In this document: piece by piece, positions 25,250 to 34,078 of the stretch
Position numbering within the stretch: position 1 is the stretch's first letter
How the letters are laid out: each line of letters starts with the position of its first letter
NCBI GenBank assembly: GCA_029561455.1
Contig: JAKQIY010000065.1
Location: 211,501-275,500 of the forward strand
DNA from: a bacterium
GTDB lineage: Bacteria > Zhuqueibacterota > Zhuqueibacteria > Residuimicrobiales > Krinioviventaceae
Length of the DNA: 64,000 nt
Direction: 5' to 3'
Notes under the pieces: generated by a model
Seen by the model: the letters and a program-made list of their open reading frames with translations, nothing else
Told to the model about the DNA's origin: nothing
The model's database searches: none
Translations under genes and position numbers: made by a program

Positions 25250-25933
25250 ATGAGATTTTACGGAAAAGGCTTGCCAAAATGCCAGGTCAATGAACTGACC
25301 GGTAAACTGATCGTTATTGAAGGAACTGATGGCTCCGGGCGTTCTACCCAGGTGCGCTTATTAACGGAATGGCTGGAAGGGCGCGGTTTTGCCACAGTGA
25401 ATGTCGGTTTAAAAAGATCAACCCTGGTTAGCATGGAACTGGAACAAGCCATGCAGGGGAATACCCTCAGTCCAATTACCCTGAGCTTGTTTTATGCCAC
25501 TGATTTTGCCGATCAGTTGGAGAATAATATAATCCCAGCTCTCAAAGCCGGATTTATCGTACTGGCCGACCGATATATCTATACCCTGATGGCCAGAGAC
25601 CTGGTGCGCGGCGGCAACCCGGAGTGGCTAAAAAAAATCTATAGCGCTATATCATTGGTCCCGGATGCTGTTTTTTACCTGGATGTATCACCCCGGTATC
25701 TGATCGACCGGAATTTCCGTAAAAAATCTACCCTGGATTATTGGGAATCCGGTATGGATATCCGCCTGTCACGTGATATTTTTGATAGCTTTATCAGGTT
25801 CCAAAGAAAACTCAAAGCCGAGTTCTCCCGGCTGCAAAAAGAATACAATTTTGCCGTTATTAACGGTAACAGGGCTCCAAAAGCCATTGCTCTGGATCTG
25901 CAAAAAAGGATTGAACCAATTTTAGGAAGCTGA
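25250..25933 (+). CDS. Thymidylate-kinase-like protein, copy 2, Walker A Lys to Arg
   Basis: 227 residues, paralogue of the preceding gene (shared FYATDFADQLENNIIPALKAG, LADRYIYT, ARDLVRGGNPEWLKKIYS). Walker A reads GTDGSGRST: R31 takes the place of the catalytic lysine that K24 provides in copy 1. This change normally lowers or alters phosphoryl transfer. The ATG at 25250 follows a GAGG ribosome-binding site and lies 10 bases after copy 1. It may be a partner or regulator of copy 1 in a heteromer, or a kinase that tolerates arginine. Confidence 0.82.
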   Translation: MRFYGKGLPKCQVNELTGKLIVIEGTDGSGRSTQVRLLTEWLEGRGFATVNVGLKRSTLVSMELEQAMQGNTLSPITLSLFYATDFADQLENNIIPALKAGFIVLADRYIYTLMARDLVRGGNPEWLKKIYSAISLVPDAVFYLDVSPRYLIDRNFRKKSTLDYWESGMDIRLSRDIFDSFIRFQRKLKAEFSRLQKEYNFAVINGNRAPKAIALDLQKRIEPILGS

Positions 25934-25939
25934 TGACTG

Positions 25940-26272
25940 ATGGAAAGTAAAAACCCGGAATCCACAAAAGAAAACAAAAACAAGGCATACCGTAAAGAAT
26001 TGCTAGATGAAATTGGCGCATTACGCAGCCAGTTCCGGGAAATTCTCAATCGCTACCAGGCAAATGTGGAAGCGGAAATGGTGTGGTGTATTAACAGTCT
26101 TTCCAGTACGGATCCGGAAGAACTGCCCAAAGCCGCCAAAGATAAACATGAATTGACCCAGATGCTGAATGAACTGCACAGTATCAAGATCAAACCGCAA
26201 AAGGGGCGGTTGAAGGATATCCGGAAAATTGACAAGTTGATTACTGCGCTCTCTGAAAAACTATCAGAGTAA
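25940..26272 (+). CDS. Small helical protein of unknown function in the kinase/Ppx cluster
   Basis: 110 residues, highly charged and predicted helical (RKELLDEIGALRSQFREILNRYQ and KGRLKDIRKIDKLITALSEKL). I do not recognise a domain; it lacks signal peptide and membrane segments. It lies 6 bases after the second kinase and 78 bases before the Ppx/GppA gene on the same strand, so it is likely co-transcribed. Possibly a coiled-coil scaffold for the kinases; no evidence beyond context. Confidence 0.65.
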   Translation: MESKNPESTKENKNKAYRKELLDEIGALRSQFREILNRYQANVEAEMVWCINSLSSTDPEELPKAAKDKHELTQMLNELHSIKIKPQKGRLKDIRKIDKLITALSEKLSE

Positions 26273-26350
26273 AAAGTTGTAAACCGGAAAATTCCGGCTC
26301 ATCCTGCGGGATAGTCCTTTTTGCATTTAACTAATATTATTCAGATCATT

Positions 26351-27250
26351 ATGCCGCTAAAAGCCGCCATAGATATTGGTACGAATTCTACCCGTCTGCT
26401 TATTGCCAGCCAGGAGCGGACTCGAATCACTCCGGTTACTTTTGTTGATAGTGTAACCCGGCTTGGTGAAAATTTTGACGGTAAGGGCAATCTCACTGCG
26501 CCGGCCATGCAGCGGGTGATCGATGCGCTGCTAAAATATAAAAACATGATCGTCCAAGCCGGAGTAGCGGAAACAATCGTATTTGCCACCAGCGCTACCC
26601 GTGAAGCGGCCAACGGCGCTGCATTTATTGCCGAAATAGCCCGGCAAACCGGATTCAATTGCCGGGTAATTTCCGGTTTGGAAGAAGCCCGGCTTTCATT
26701 CAAAGGAGTTATCAGCGATATACCAGTCGCAAAAGATTGTGTGGTTTGCGATGTCGGCGGGGGCAGCACGGAATTTGTCTATACCAATTCTTCAACCGAG
26801 CCACATGTTACTAGCTTAAAGATCGGCAGCCGCCGCGCCATAACCCGCTTTATCCGTAATGATCCAATGACTGAAGACGAGATGAGACAAATCGTCACCG
26901 ATATAAAAGATGAATTGCATCAGCATTTACCCGGCCTTACACCCCAAGCATGTATTTCAGTGGGCGGCACCGCTACCACCCTGGCCATGATCGACAACAA
27001 GATTTCCTGTGATAACCAGGAAAAAGCCCACAATAAAATATTAAAATTGAAAAATTTGGAAATTATTATCCGGGAATTATTTGTTAAAACTATTCAGGAA
27101 CGAAAACAAATAATCGGTTTACATCCGGACAGAGCGGATGTCATTATCACCGGCGCGATAATTGTCAGGTCAATTCTGGAACATTTCAAACTGGATGAAT
27201 GCAGGGTCAGCCTGAGAGATTTACTATTTGGAGTGATGTTACCCGACTAG
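26351..27250 (+). CDS. Ppx/GppA-family phosphatase
   Basis: 299 residues containing only the N-terminal actin-like phosphatase module. Motifs are DIGTNSTRLLIA (8-19), VVCDVGGGSTEFVY and ISVGGTATTLAMID. The family hydrolyses polyphosphate (Ppx) or pppGpp (GppA). I start at ATG 26351 because the phosphate-1 motif then falls at the usual place. The stop overlaps the downstream HD-domain gene by one base (TAGTG). E. coli Ppx/GppA carries phosphatase and HD domains in one chain, so here they are split into two coupled genes. Confidence 0.9.
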   Translation: MPLKAAIDIGTNSTRLLIASQERTRITPVTFVDSVTRLGENFDGKGNLTAPAMQRVIDALLKYKNMIVQAGVAETIVFATSATREAANGAAFIAEIARQTGFNCRVISGLEEARLSFKGVISDIPVAKDCVVCDVGGGSTEFVYTNSSTEPHVTSLKIGSRRAITRFIRNDPMTEDEMRQIVTDIKDELHQHLPGLTPQACISVGGTATTLAMIDNKISCDNQEKAHNKILKLKNLEIIIRELFVKTIQERKQIIGLHPDRADVIITGAIIVRSILEHFKLDECRVSLRDLLFGVMLPD

Positions 27251-27891
27251 TGAAAGAGAATAACAATATATCCCGGCAGCGCTTTGAGGCAGCTATGCAG
27301 TTAATGGGACAACTGGAACGGGAGCCGGCGCATGTCATACAGGTGAGTAAACTGGCTTTACAACTTTTTGACCAGTTGCAGCCGCTGCACAGGTTGCAGG
27401 CAGATGACCGGGATATGCTGGAAGCAGCGGCGCTGTTGCACGATATCGGTTATGTATATGGCAACAAAGGTCATAACAAAAAATCTTTACAAATGATTGT
27501 CGAAAGCGATCTGGAAGGTTGGGATGATCAACAATTGCTCATGATAGGCAATATCGCCCGTTATCATAACAATGCCGTGCCCAAACAAAAACACACTTTT
27601 TTTACGGTCCTGCCGGAACCGTGCCAGGACAAGGTGAAGAAACTGGCCGCACTTTTACGCCTTGCCGACGGTCTTGACCGTTCGCATTCGGACGCTATCA
27701 GTAGTATCACTTGCCGGATTGGCGTAAAAAGTGTCAAAATTGACCTCGAAACCCGCGGTAAAATTGTTCATGAATTACATGGTTTCAAAAAAAAGCGCGA
27801 CTTGTTTTCCCTGGTTTTTGAAAGGAAAATCAAGATTGGCCGTATCGTTGATCGCTGGCATATACAATCCAGGCATTTTGCAGTTGAATAA
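27250..27891 (+). CDS. HD-domain protein, Ppx C-terminal-like
   Basis: 213 residues from a GTG that overlaps the phosphatase stop. The HD signature LLHDIGYVYGNKGHNKKS is intact, with IARYHNNAVP and LLRLADGLDRSHS following, matching the C-terminal HD-like domain of long Ppx/GppA enzymes. Metal-binding H and D are retained, so it may be catalytic. It probably acts with the upstream phosphatase as a two-subunit exopolyphosphatase or (p)ppGpp phosphatase. An upstream in-frame start exists but would overlap the phosphatase gene by about 50 bases. Confidence 0.85.
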   Translation: MKENNNISRQRFEAAMQLMGQLEREPAHVIQVSKLALQLFDQLQPLHRLQADDRDMLEAAALLHDIGYVYGNKGHNKKSLQMIVESDLEGWDDQQLLMIGNIARYHNNAVPKQKHTFFTVLPEPCQDKVKKLAALLRLADGLDRSHSDAISSITCRIGVKSVKIDLETRGKIVHELHGFKKKRDLFSLVFERKIKIGRIVDRWHIQSRHFAVE

Positions 27892-28068
27892 GTGTTAAGC
27901 AAATCAATGTTTTCCTTGTAAATATCTGTACCCTGGTAATACATTCAGCAAGACTTTAGTTTTTACAGAACAGCGATAATAAAGACTATTTACCGGGTGG
28001 TTGATAAATAGCAACATATAAACAGTGATATTATACTCAAAGGAGTAAGAGGCGCCTTTTTTCCGGTT

Positions 28069-28971
28069 ATGGAATACACAGCTATCAAAAACCCTGATCC
28101 CCTGCATATCTGGCTGCATGCCAGCCGCCCCAAAACCCTGCCGGCGGCAATAGCGCCGGTCATTATAGGCACTGCCCTGGCTTTTGCCGATGGACAATTT
28201 CATCCATTAGCGGCAATTATGGCAGCCCTGGGGGCTTTATTTATCCAGATTGGCACCAATTTCGCCAATGATTATTTTGATTATTATAAAGGCGCCGATG
28301 ATAAAGACCGGCTGGGCCCGGTGCGGGTAACCCAGGCCGGACTGGTAAAACCCGCGGCTATGAAGCAAGCGTTTATAACCGCCTACCTGGTGGCGGCTTT
28401 ATTTGGCGCTTACCTGGTATACCGCGGCGGCTGGCCGATTATGCTCATTGGCGCCCTATCGATTCTTTTTGGAATTGCTTATACCGGCGGGCCATACCCC
28501 CTGGGTTACTATGGCTGGGGCGATGTTTTTGTATTTATATTTTTTGGCCCGGTTGCAGTTGGCGGCGCCTATTATGTTCAGGCCCTGGAAATCAATTACT
28601 ATGTGCTGCTGGCCGGTATTGCTCCGGGCTTGTTTTCTACGGCCATACTCACTGTCAATAATTTACGTGATATTCATACCGACCGTAAAGCAGGTAAGAA
28701 AACCCTGGCAGTAAGGTGGGGAGAAAATTTTGCCCGCCTGGAATACCTGTTTTGCCTGTTCACTGCCCCTCTGACGGTCATTCCACTTGTACTGTTAACC
28801 CGCGCACATTATATGGCGTTGCTCGTTTTTTTAATCTGGTTTGCGGCAATTTACCCGCTTCGCGTTATTTTTATGGAAAAACCGGGAGTAATATATAATT
28901 ACGTGTTGGCAGCAACCGGCCGGTTGCTGCTGATTTACAGTATACTGTTTACTATAGGGTGGCTATTATGA
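28069..28971 (+). CDS. menA: 1,4-dihydroxy-2-naphthoate polyprenyltransferase
   Basis: 300 residues, about eight membrane helices, UbiA superfamily. The first prenyl-diphosphate motif is NFANDYFDYYKGADD (64-78), the second NNLRDIHTDRKAGKKT. The N-terminal ASRPKTLPAAIAPVIIGTA is typical of MenA. It attaches the prenyl side chain to DHNA in the membrane. It overlaps menC by four bases (ATGA) and is the first gene of a menA-menC-menE operon. The ribosome-binding site is not strong next to this ATG. Confidence 0.94.
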   Translation: MEYTAIKNPDPLHIWLHASRPKTLPAAIAPVIIGTALAFADGQFHPLAAIMAALGALFIQIGTNFANDYFDYYKGADDKDRLGPVRVTQAGLVKPAAMKQAFITAYLVAALFGAYLVYRGGWPIMLIGALSILFGIAYTGGPYPLGYYGWGDVFVFIFFGPVAVGGAYYVQALEINYYVLLAGIAPGLFSTAILTVNNLRDIHTDRKAGKKTLAVRWGENFARLEYLFCLFTAPLTVIPLVLLTRAHYMALLVFLIWFAAIYPLRVIFMEKPGVIYNYVLAATGRLLLIYSILFTIGWLL

Positions 28972-30059
28972 TCTTATCAAAAATTAATTATTATCAGTAT
29001 ACCATCCCTTATAAAACCCCGCTTTATATTAATAAAATCAAATCAAAGCGCCGGGAGGGAATAATCATTGAAATTTGCGATACACAAAAAAATTCCGGGG
29101 TGGGAGAAATTGCCCCGTTACCCGGCTTGCACCTTGAAACTATTGAAGCAATAACCGGACGTTTGCATGTTATCGATAATCATATCGATCGTAATACCTT
29201 GCCGGAACAACTCGATGCTTTACAATCGACAATGGAAGAACTGTTTGAAAAAATGCATTTATATCCTTCAGTAGAATTTGCTGTCAGCATGGCGTTGCTG
29301 GACTTGTCCGCAAAACGACTGCGTATTCCACTTTATAAATTATTCAAAAAAACCTGCAACGCCCAGGTGCCGGTAAACGGTTTATTAAAGGGATCACCGG
29401 GAGAAGTTCTGGCGCAAGCCAGGGAACTGATTGCCGCAGGGTATACTACCTTGAAACTCAAAGTCGGGTTATGGCCGGTTGACTATGATATTGAACTGGT
29501 AAAGCAGCTTACGCAAATTACCGGCGATAACATTAAATTACGGCTGGACGCCAACCGCAAATGGACAATGCCCATAGCCCTGAAATTTGCACAAAATATT
29601 GCCGATTGCCGGCTGGAATATATTGAAGAACCGGTTAACGAGCCTGGTGAATTCAAATCCTTCCATGAACAAACCGGTTTACCAGTGGCTATAGATGAGT
29701 CGTTACCATTTTTTACTGCCGGTAACAAAAACCTGCCGGATTGGATTGCTGCACTAATTTTAAAACCCTCGCTGCTCGGCAGCATTTTCAAAACAATCCA
29801 TTACATCGGGCTGGCTAAAAAACAGAATATCAAACCGGTTATCACCAGCGTCTATGAGACCAGCCTCTCCCTTAAAATGCTGGCGCAAATAGCCGCAGCC
29901 TTTTTACCGGCCGGTACCGCCGTCGGACTCGACACCATCAAATTACTTGCCGGAGATACTTTGCAAGAGCCTTTCAGCGCCGGAGATGGTTTTACCGATG
30001 TTACAGTGGCTAGCATGCAAAACTTTGCTTTAAAAGAATTGTATTGCCTAAAAATGTAA
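28968..30059 (+). CDS. menC: o-Succinylbenzoate synthase
   Basis: 363 residues of the enolase superfamily. Catalytic features are KLKVG (second lysine of KxK), the metal ligands in LRLDANRKW, YIEEPVNEP and AIDESLP, and the opposite lysine in ILKPSLLG. This arrangement plus position between menA and menE identifies MenC, which dehydrates SHCHC to o-succinylbenzoate. The ATG overlaps the menA stop. Dipeptide epimerases share the fold, but the neighbours settle the call. Confidence 0.93.
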   Translation: MILSKINYYQYTIPYKTPLYINKIKSKRREGIIIEICDTQKNSGVGEIAPLPGLHLETIEAITGRLHVIDNHIDRNTLPEQLDALQSTMEELFEKMHLYPSVEFAVSMALLDLSAKRLRIPLYKLFKKTCNAQVPVNGLLKGSPGEVLAQARELIAAGYTTLKLKVGLWPVDYDIELVKQLTQITGDNIKLRLDANRKWTMPIALKFAQNIADCRLEYIEEPVNEPGEFKSFHEQTGLPVAIDESLPFFTAGNKNLPDWIAALILKPSLLGSIFKTIHYIGLAKKQNIKPVITSVYETSLSLKMLAQIAAAFLPAGTAVGLDTIKLLAGDTLQEPFSAGDGFTDVTVASMQNFALKELYCLKM

Positions 30060-30068
30060 AGGTTTTGT

Positions 30069-31517
30069 ATGCCGGATAACCATAAAGAGATTTTGTTCCA
30101 TGTCTTTACCCGCTATGCGGAACAACCGGCGCTTGTTTCAACGCGGGTAACGCTCACCTGGAAAGAATTGTACCGGCAGGTTATTGCTGCCGGTAAACGA
30201 TTGGATACACTTGGTTTCAAAGAAAATGACCGGGTTGCCATATTGTGCGATAACCATATAGAATATATAATTTTATGCCTGGCATTATGGCGCCAGGGGG
30301 CTGTTGTTGTACCATTAAGTGTACGCTGGCCGCGCGGCTTGATTTCGGGCTCCCTGCGCGTGCTTGCCTGCAAAAAGCTGCTTTCCGATCCCAACCGTTT
30401 TTTCTTTGATGCCATAATTAAATACTGGCCAATTACAGATGTTATACCGGGTCTCTCACCGCTTGCTCAACCGGAACCTGGTGAAATAAATATCAAGCCG
30501 GAACAGGATTGTACAATTATGTTTACCTCCGGCAGTTGTGGCACCCCCAAAGCGGTGTTACATAGTTGGGCAAATCATTATTATAATGCACTCGGCTCGA
30601 ATCAAAATATTGCTTTTGGACCAGGCGACCGCTGGCTGTTGTCGCTGCCTTTGTACCATGTCGGCGGAATGGCTATCATATTCCGCGCTTTAGCCGGCGG
30701 CGGCTGTATTGCAGTGCCCGATAAAAAGTTGTCAATGGAAGATAATATCAAACAATTGCAGGTCACTCATGTCTCCCTGGTCGCCACCCAGTTGTACCGG
30801 TTATTGCAGAATGACCAGGTAGCCGGACAATTAAGCGGATTAAAAGCTATGCTGCTGGGCGGCAGCGCCATACCCGATACCCTTGTGAAAGCCGCATACA
30901 CCCGGCAACTGCCGATTTACACCAGTTACGGTTCCACAGAAATGGCTTCACAAATTACCACCACCAGGCCCGGCGACTCGCTGGAACGCTTATCGACCAG
31001 CGGAACCCTGCTGCCCTACCGGGAACTCGTGGTTAACGACCACGGAGAAATACTGGTCAAAGGGCGATCTCTGTGCAAAGGCTATGTTAAAAAACGACTG
31101 CGTGAATGTATTGACGCGGATGGCTGGTACCATAGCGGCGATTTGGGGGTTATTGACGAGCATGGCTATTTGCATGTAACCGGCCGAAAGGATAACATGT
31201 TCATCTCCGGCGGAGAAAATATTTATCCGGAAGAAATTGAAGCGGCATTATTGCAGCAAGATAATATCATCCAGGCGCTGGTGGTACCGGCACCGGATAA
31301 AGAGTTCGGTTCCCGTCCGGCGGCATTTGTGCAATATCGCGGCGCTCCTCCGGATTTCGATATAATGAGAAAAACCCTGGCTGAATACCTGCCCAAATTT
31401 AAAATACCAGTTCATATTTTTGACTGGCCGGACGGCATTACCAGCTGTAATGAAAAACCGGACCGCAAAACTTTTAAAAAATTGCTGCCCGGTTGCTTAA
31501 ATAGTCAAACCCTGTAA
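30069..31517 (+). CDS. menE: o-Succinylbenzoate-CoA ligase
   Basis: 482 residues of the acyl-adenylate family. The P-loop reads TSGSCGTPKAVLHS, the A5-like motif YTSYGSTEMAS is present, and the C-terminal ADGWYHSGDLGVIDEHGYLHVTGRKDNMFISGGENIYPEEIE hinge is complete. It activates o-succinylbenzoate and forms its CoA thioester. It follows menC by 9 bases. menF, menD, menH and menB are not in this window, so the pathway is completed elsewhere. It converges with a hot-dog thioesterase gene 18 bases downstream. Confidence 0.93.
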   Translation: MPDNHKEILFHVFTRYAEQPALVSTRVTLTWKELYRQVIAAGKRLDTLGFKENDRVAILCDNHIEYIILCLALWRQGAVVVPLSVRWPRGLISGSLRVLACKKLLSDPNRFFFDAIIKYWPITDVIPGLSPLAQPEPGEINIKPEQDCTIMFTSGSCGTPKAVLHSWANHYYNALGSNQNIAFGPGDRWLLSLPLYHVGGMAIIFRALAGGGCIAVPDKKLSMEDNIKQLQVTHVSLVATQLYRLLQNDQVAGQLSGLKAMLLGGSAIPDTLVKAAYTRQLPIYTSYGSTEMASQITTTRPGDSLERLSTSGTLLPYRELVVNDHGEILVKGRSLCKGYVKKRLRECIDADGWYHSGDLGVIDEHGYLHVTGRKDNMFISGGENIYPEEIEAALLQQDNIIQALVVPAPDKEFGSRPAAFVQYRGAPPDFDIMRKTLAEYLPKFKIPVHIFDWPDGITSCNEKPDRKTFKKLLPGCLNSQTL

Positions 31518-31535
31518 TAGTTAAAATAGAACCTG

Positions 31536-31952
31536 CTAATGCACCGCCTCGCTTTCCAGCTTTAAAATGGCCCGGAGCAGTTGTTCGGGCAAAGGTATTT
31601 TCTGACCACTTTTCTTATCGACAGATACACTTACTGTTTTTACAACCGCAGCTTCTTCCTGATTCGAGTTGATGAATCGGAATAATAACGTGAATGAAGA
31701 TTTGCCGATTTTCTCCACATTCACGCGGATTTCCAGCTCTTCACCCACGGTGATCATTTTTCGGTAATCGGCTTCCGAGTGAACGAACGGGAACAGAAAA
31801 TCTGATTTGGTTATAATGGTGCGCACATCCAGACCGGCGTGCCGGAGCATTTCTTCATAAGCGTCATGAGCCAGGTTATAGATGCGGGAGTAAAAAAGGA
31901 TACCGGCCGCATCGGTATGGTAGAGCCTGACGCGAGTTTTAAAAGTAAACAT
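31536..31952 (-). CDS. Hot-dog acyl-CoA thioesterase, possible DHNA-CoA hydrolase
   Basis: 138 residues from the ATG at 31952; an upstream in-frame extension overlaps the neighbouring lipoprotein gene and is not credible. The 4HBT motif YHTDAAGILFYSRIYNLAHDAYEEML (11-36) contains the catalytic aspartate. DHNA-CoA thioesterases needed between MenB and MenA belong to this family, and the men cluster lies immediately beside it, convergent. A general YbgC-like thioesterase is the alternative. It is 10 bases downstream of the DUF6786 gene, on the same strand. Confidence 0.8.
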   Translation of the reverse strand: MFTFKTRVRLYHTDAAGILFYSRIYNLAHDAYEEMLRHAGLDVRTIITKSDFLFPFVHSEADYRKMITVGEELEIRVNVEKIGKSSFTLLFRFINSNQEEAAVVKTVSVSVDKKSGQKIPLPEQLLRAILKLESEAVH

Positions 31953-31962
31953 AGGCGGCCTG

Positions 31963-33180
31963 TTATTTAAAGGCATTCTTGATGTCGGCAATTGTGGCGC
32001 CCAGCACGTGCTGTGCAATAACATCGAGTTCCGCCTCATTGCCCTGAATATGGATGGTCGTATGAACATGAGTTTTACTCTCGCCGGGTTTGAGCATCGC
32101 CGCAGCGGATGAAGATTCCAGTTCATAGAACGGCCCCATTGGTTTGGCGCCGGGGGCAGATGGCCCGTCATTATAGCTGTTCACAACATCTCCGGCAAAA
32201 GGTTGCTCCTGAATTTGCCACAGGGAATTAACGTAATCCTGCTCCTGCTCGTTAAAACTGAATGTTACCAGGGTCAATACCTGGTTATCGGCATCGTAAC
32301 TGCCGGCGTAAGGCAGGCAGCGGCGCGGGGGAATTCCAATTTTACTGCGGTATTTGCCGTCGGCGCTGAAATAGATCAGGCTATCGGCTATTTTTAATCT
32401 TTCCGCCGGTACCTGGCCAAAATAAACATCGTTAACAATCGGGCCGAGTTCTTCTACCGGGCCTTTTTTAAAAGGTAAAACAATGGTTGCTGAAGGCGAG
32501 GGATTGAACATGCCCAGAATCCAAATGGATAAAAGTCCGGTCTCTTTTTTCCATTCATTGACACCGATATTGGTGATAGTATTTTCGCTTTGATGAGCCA
32601 CGATCTTGAGGTTAGTGGGCATGTTAACGCCAAACAAATCACCCGCGGTTTGCGGAGTGAGCAGCCGTACCCGGCGGCTGACCAGCAGATCGAATTCCGC
32701 GCCGGAATAGTTCACCAGGTGTATGTTTTTGCCAAAGCTGATATAGGATTCGGTCCTTTCAATAATATCGAACGGCTCTTCATTAAAAGCCGGCGGGGTA
32801 AACCAGTGTTCGAGGTCAAAGGGATCGCCTTGTTTAAAATATATTGAGAACTGGCCGCCTTCCGGGCCCAGCCAGATGCGTTCTTCACCGCCATAAGGAT
32901 TAAAATGCGGATTGTTTTGCCCGGCTTTAAAAAAGTCATAATTGATCCAGCCATAACTGTCGCCGGTAGAACCGGTAGCGGTACTGGTCATGACACGTCC
33001 CTGCAGGGCGGGACAAACAATGATCTGCGCCTGGCTGCTGGAATCTTTGAGGATTTCGATGGGAGTATATTTTTGCAAAAAGTCGATATCGTTTTGAAAT
33101 GTCATTTTTACTGCCTCCTGTTTTGGCGCGCTGCAATAGACAAGTGTACATAATACTGCCACAATAATTGCACGTTTCAT
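31963..33180 (-). CDS. DUF6786-like lipoprotein
   Basis: 405 residues. Signal peptide with lipobox LVYC (lipidated C16). The body, with IIVCPALQGRVMTSTA, FNPYGGEERIWLGPEGGQFSIYF and RRCLPYAGSYDADNQVLTLVTFSF, matches my recollection of the DUF6786 family, whose fold is related to galactose-mutarotase-like beta sandwiches. No catalytic assignment is possible. Likely a periplasmic or surface sugar-binding or modifying protein. First gene of a two-gene unit with the thioesterase. Confidence 0.72.
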   Translation of the reverse strand: MKRAIIVAVLCTLVYCSAPKQEAVKMTFQNDIDFLQKYTPIEILKDSSSQAQIIVCPALQGRVMTSTATGSTGDSYGWINYDFFKAGQNNPHFNPYGGEERIWLGPEGGQFSIYFKQGDPFDLEHWFTPPAFNEEPFDIIERTESYISFGKNIHLVNYSGAEFDLLVSRRVRLLTPQTAGDLFGVNMPTNLKIVAHQSENTITNIGVNEWKKETGLLSIWILGMFNPSPSATIVLPFKKGPVEELGPIVNDVYFGQVPAERLKIADSLIYFSADGKYRSKIGIPPRRCLPYAGSYDADNQVLTLVTFSFNEQEQDYVNSLWQIQEQPFAGDVVNSYNDGPSAPGAKPMGPFYELESSSAAAMLKPGESKTHVHTTIHIQGNEAELDVIAQHVLGATIADIKNAFK

Positions 33181-33298
33181 AGTTACTCCTCTAATTTTCT
33201 GTTATTAATAAGGGCGAAAGATAAATAAAGATGAGATACTGCTATATTATACTAAAGTGCGTGATTACATTCAAGAATAAAATAGTATGATCGCATTG

Positions 33299-33739
33299 TC
33301 AGCGCTCCCCATCCCCCTCGTTGCTTCCATAAACATATTTCCAATCAATGTTTGGAGCTTTATCTATCTCTTTTTGTAAACGTTTGAAAACAGAATTGGT
33401 TTTGGTGATTTTATTAACCGGCGCCCAGACAGCTTCAGGCAGTATCTGCCTAATTTTATCAGCGCCAGGTCCGTTCATGGAATGAATGATTATAGTGGCA
33501 TCATGATTATCCGAAACGGCTATTGCCCGGGCAATATCTTCACCCGTGCCAGGGCCATCGATATCAAAATCCAGGGCAATAATATCAAAATGAAAGGCCT
33601 GGAGCAGGCGTTTCGCCCGTTCCACAGTATTTACCAATACCCAGGCATGTTCTTTGAATAAATTTTTTAAAATCTCCTGCCGTTCTTTATCATTTTCAAC
33701 AATAAGAACCGGGAGGAATATTCTGCCGGTATTATCCAT
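33299..33739 (-). CDS. Receiver-like protein (cyclic-phosphate-processing receiver type)
   Basis: 146 residues with a CheY-like fold: VLIVENDKERQEILKNLF, ALDFDIDGPGTGEDIA with acidic residues at the phospho-acceptor strand, and TIIIHSMNGPGADKI in place of the usual threonine/serine strand. The HSMNxxGA pattern is that of the receiver variant called cyclic-phosphate processing, whose role is poorly known. No output domain. It is isolated, with no kinase nearby. Could act as a single-domain regulator. Confidence 0.65.
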   Translation of the reverse strand: MDNTGRIFLPVLIVENDKERQEILKNLFKEHAWVLVNTVERAKRLLQAFHFDIIALDFDIDGPGTGEDIARAIAVSDNHDATIIIHSMNGPGADKIRQILPEAVWAPVNKITKTNSVFKRLQKEIDKAPNIDWKYVYGSNEGDGER

Positions 33740-34007
33740 AGATTATTTTAGTTTTTTTAGACCTCGAATATCTTATAACACCTTTATAATACAAAAATTA
33801 TGGATCATAATCCAGGGTAATTATCTCTTCCTGTTCAAAATCCCGTTTTACCGCTACGCGGATAATGACGAACCGCGAGGCGTTTGATCTCTCGTTTCCG
33901 TAAGCAGATAATTTACGAGTAAGAGCTGCCTTCTCACATCTCACGCCAATGTATACCCGTCACTCTTGAAATTTTACAATAAAATACAATTAAAATTAAA
34001 AAAATCC
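33740..34007. other. Intergenic between divergent genes
   Basis: No gene seen. Contains a short run of repeat-like words (GCTGCCTTCTCACATCTCACG at about 33926-33947) akin to the 13340 repeat vocabulary. The right edge adjoins the blaI promoter. Confidence 0.4.
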
Positions 34008-34036
34008 TTGACAATCTCTTAGTCAATTAGTATATT
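34008..34036 (+). promoter_or_regulatory. Sigma-70-type promoter of the first blaI gene
   Basis: TTGACA at 34008-34013 and TATATT at 34031-34036, separated by exactly 17 bases, a near-consensus housekeeping promoter. The start point is expected near 34043, inside the adjacent operator. Confidence 0.75.
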
Positions 34037-34052
34037 TACTATAGTTATAGTA
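34037..34052. promoter_or_regulatory. BlaI-type palindromic operator
   Basis: TACTATAGTTATAGTA is a 16-base dyad with TACTA/TAGTA half-sites, of the type bound by BlaI/MecI winged-helix repressors. It lies directly after the -10 box and over the expected start point, so binding would block transcription of blaI and the M56 gene (autorepression). Confidence 0.72.
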
Positions 34053-34078
34053 GATAAATGATAACCATAGGAGATACA

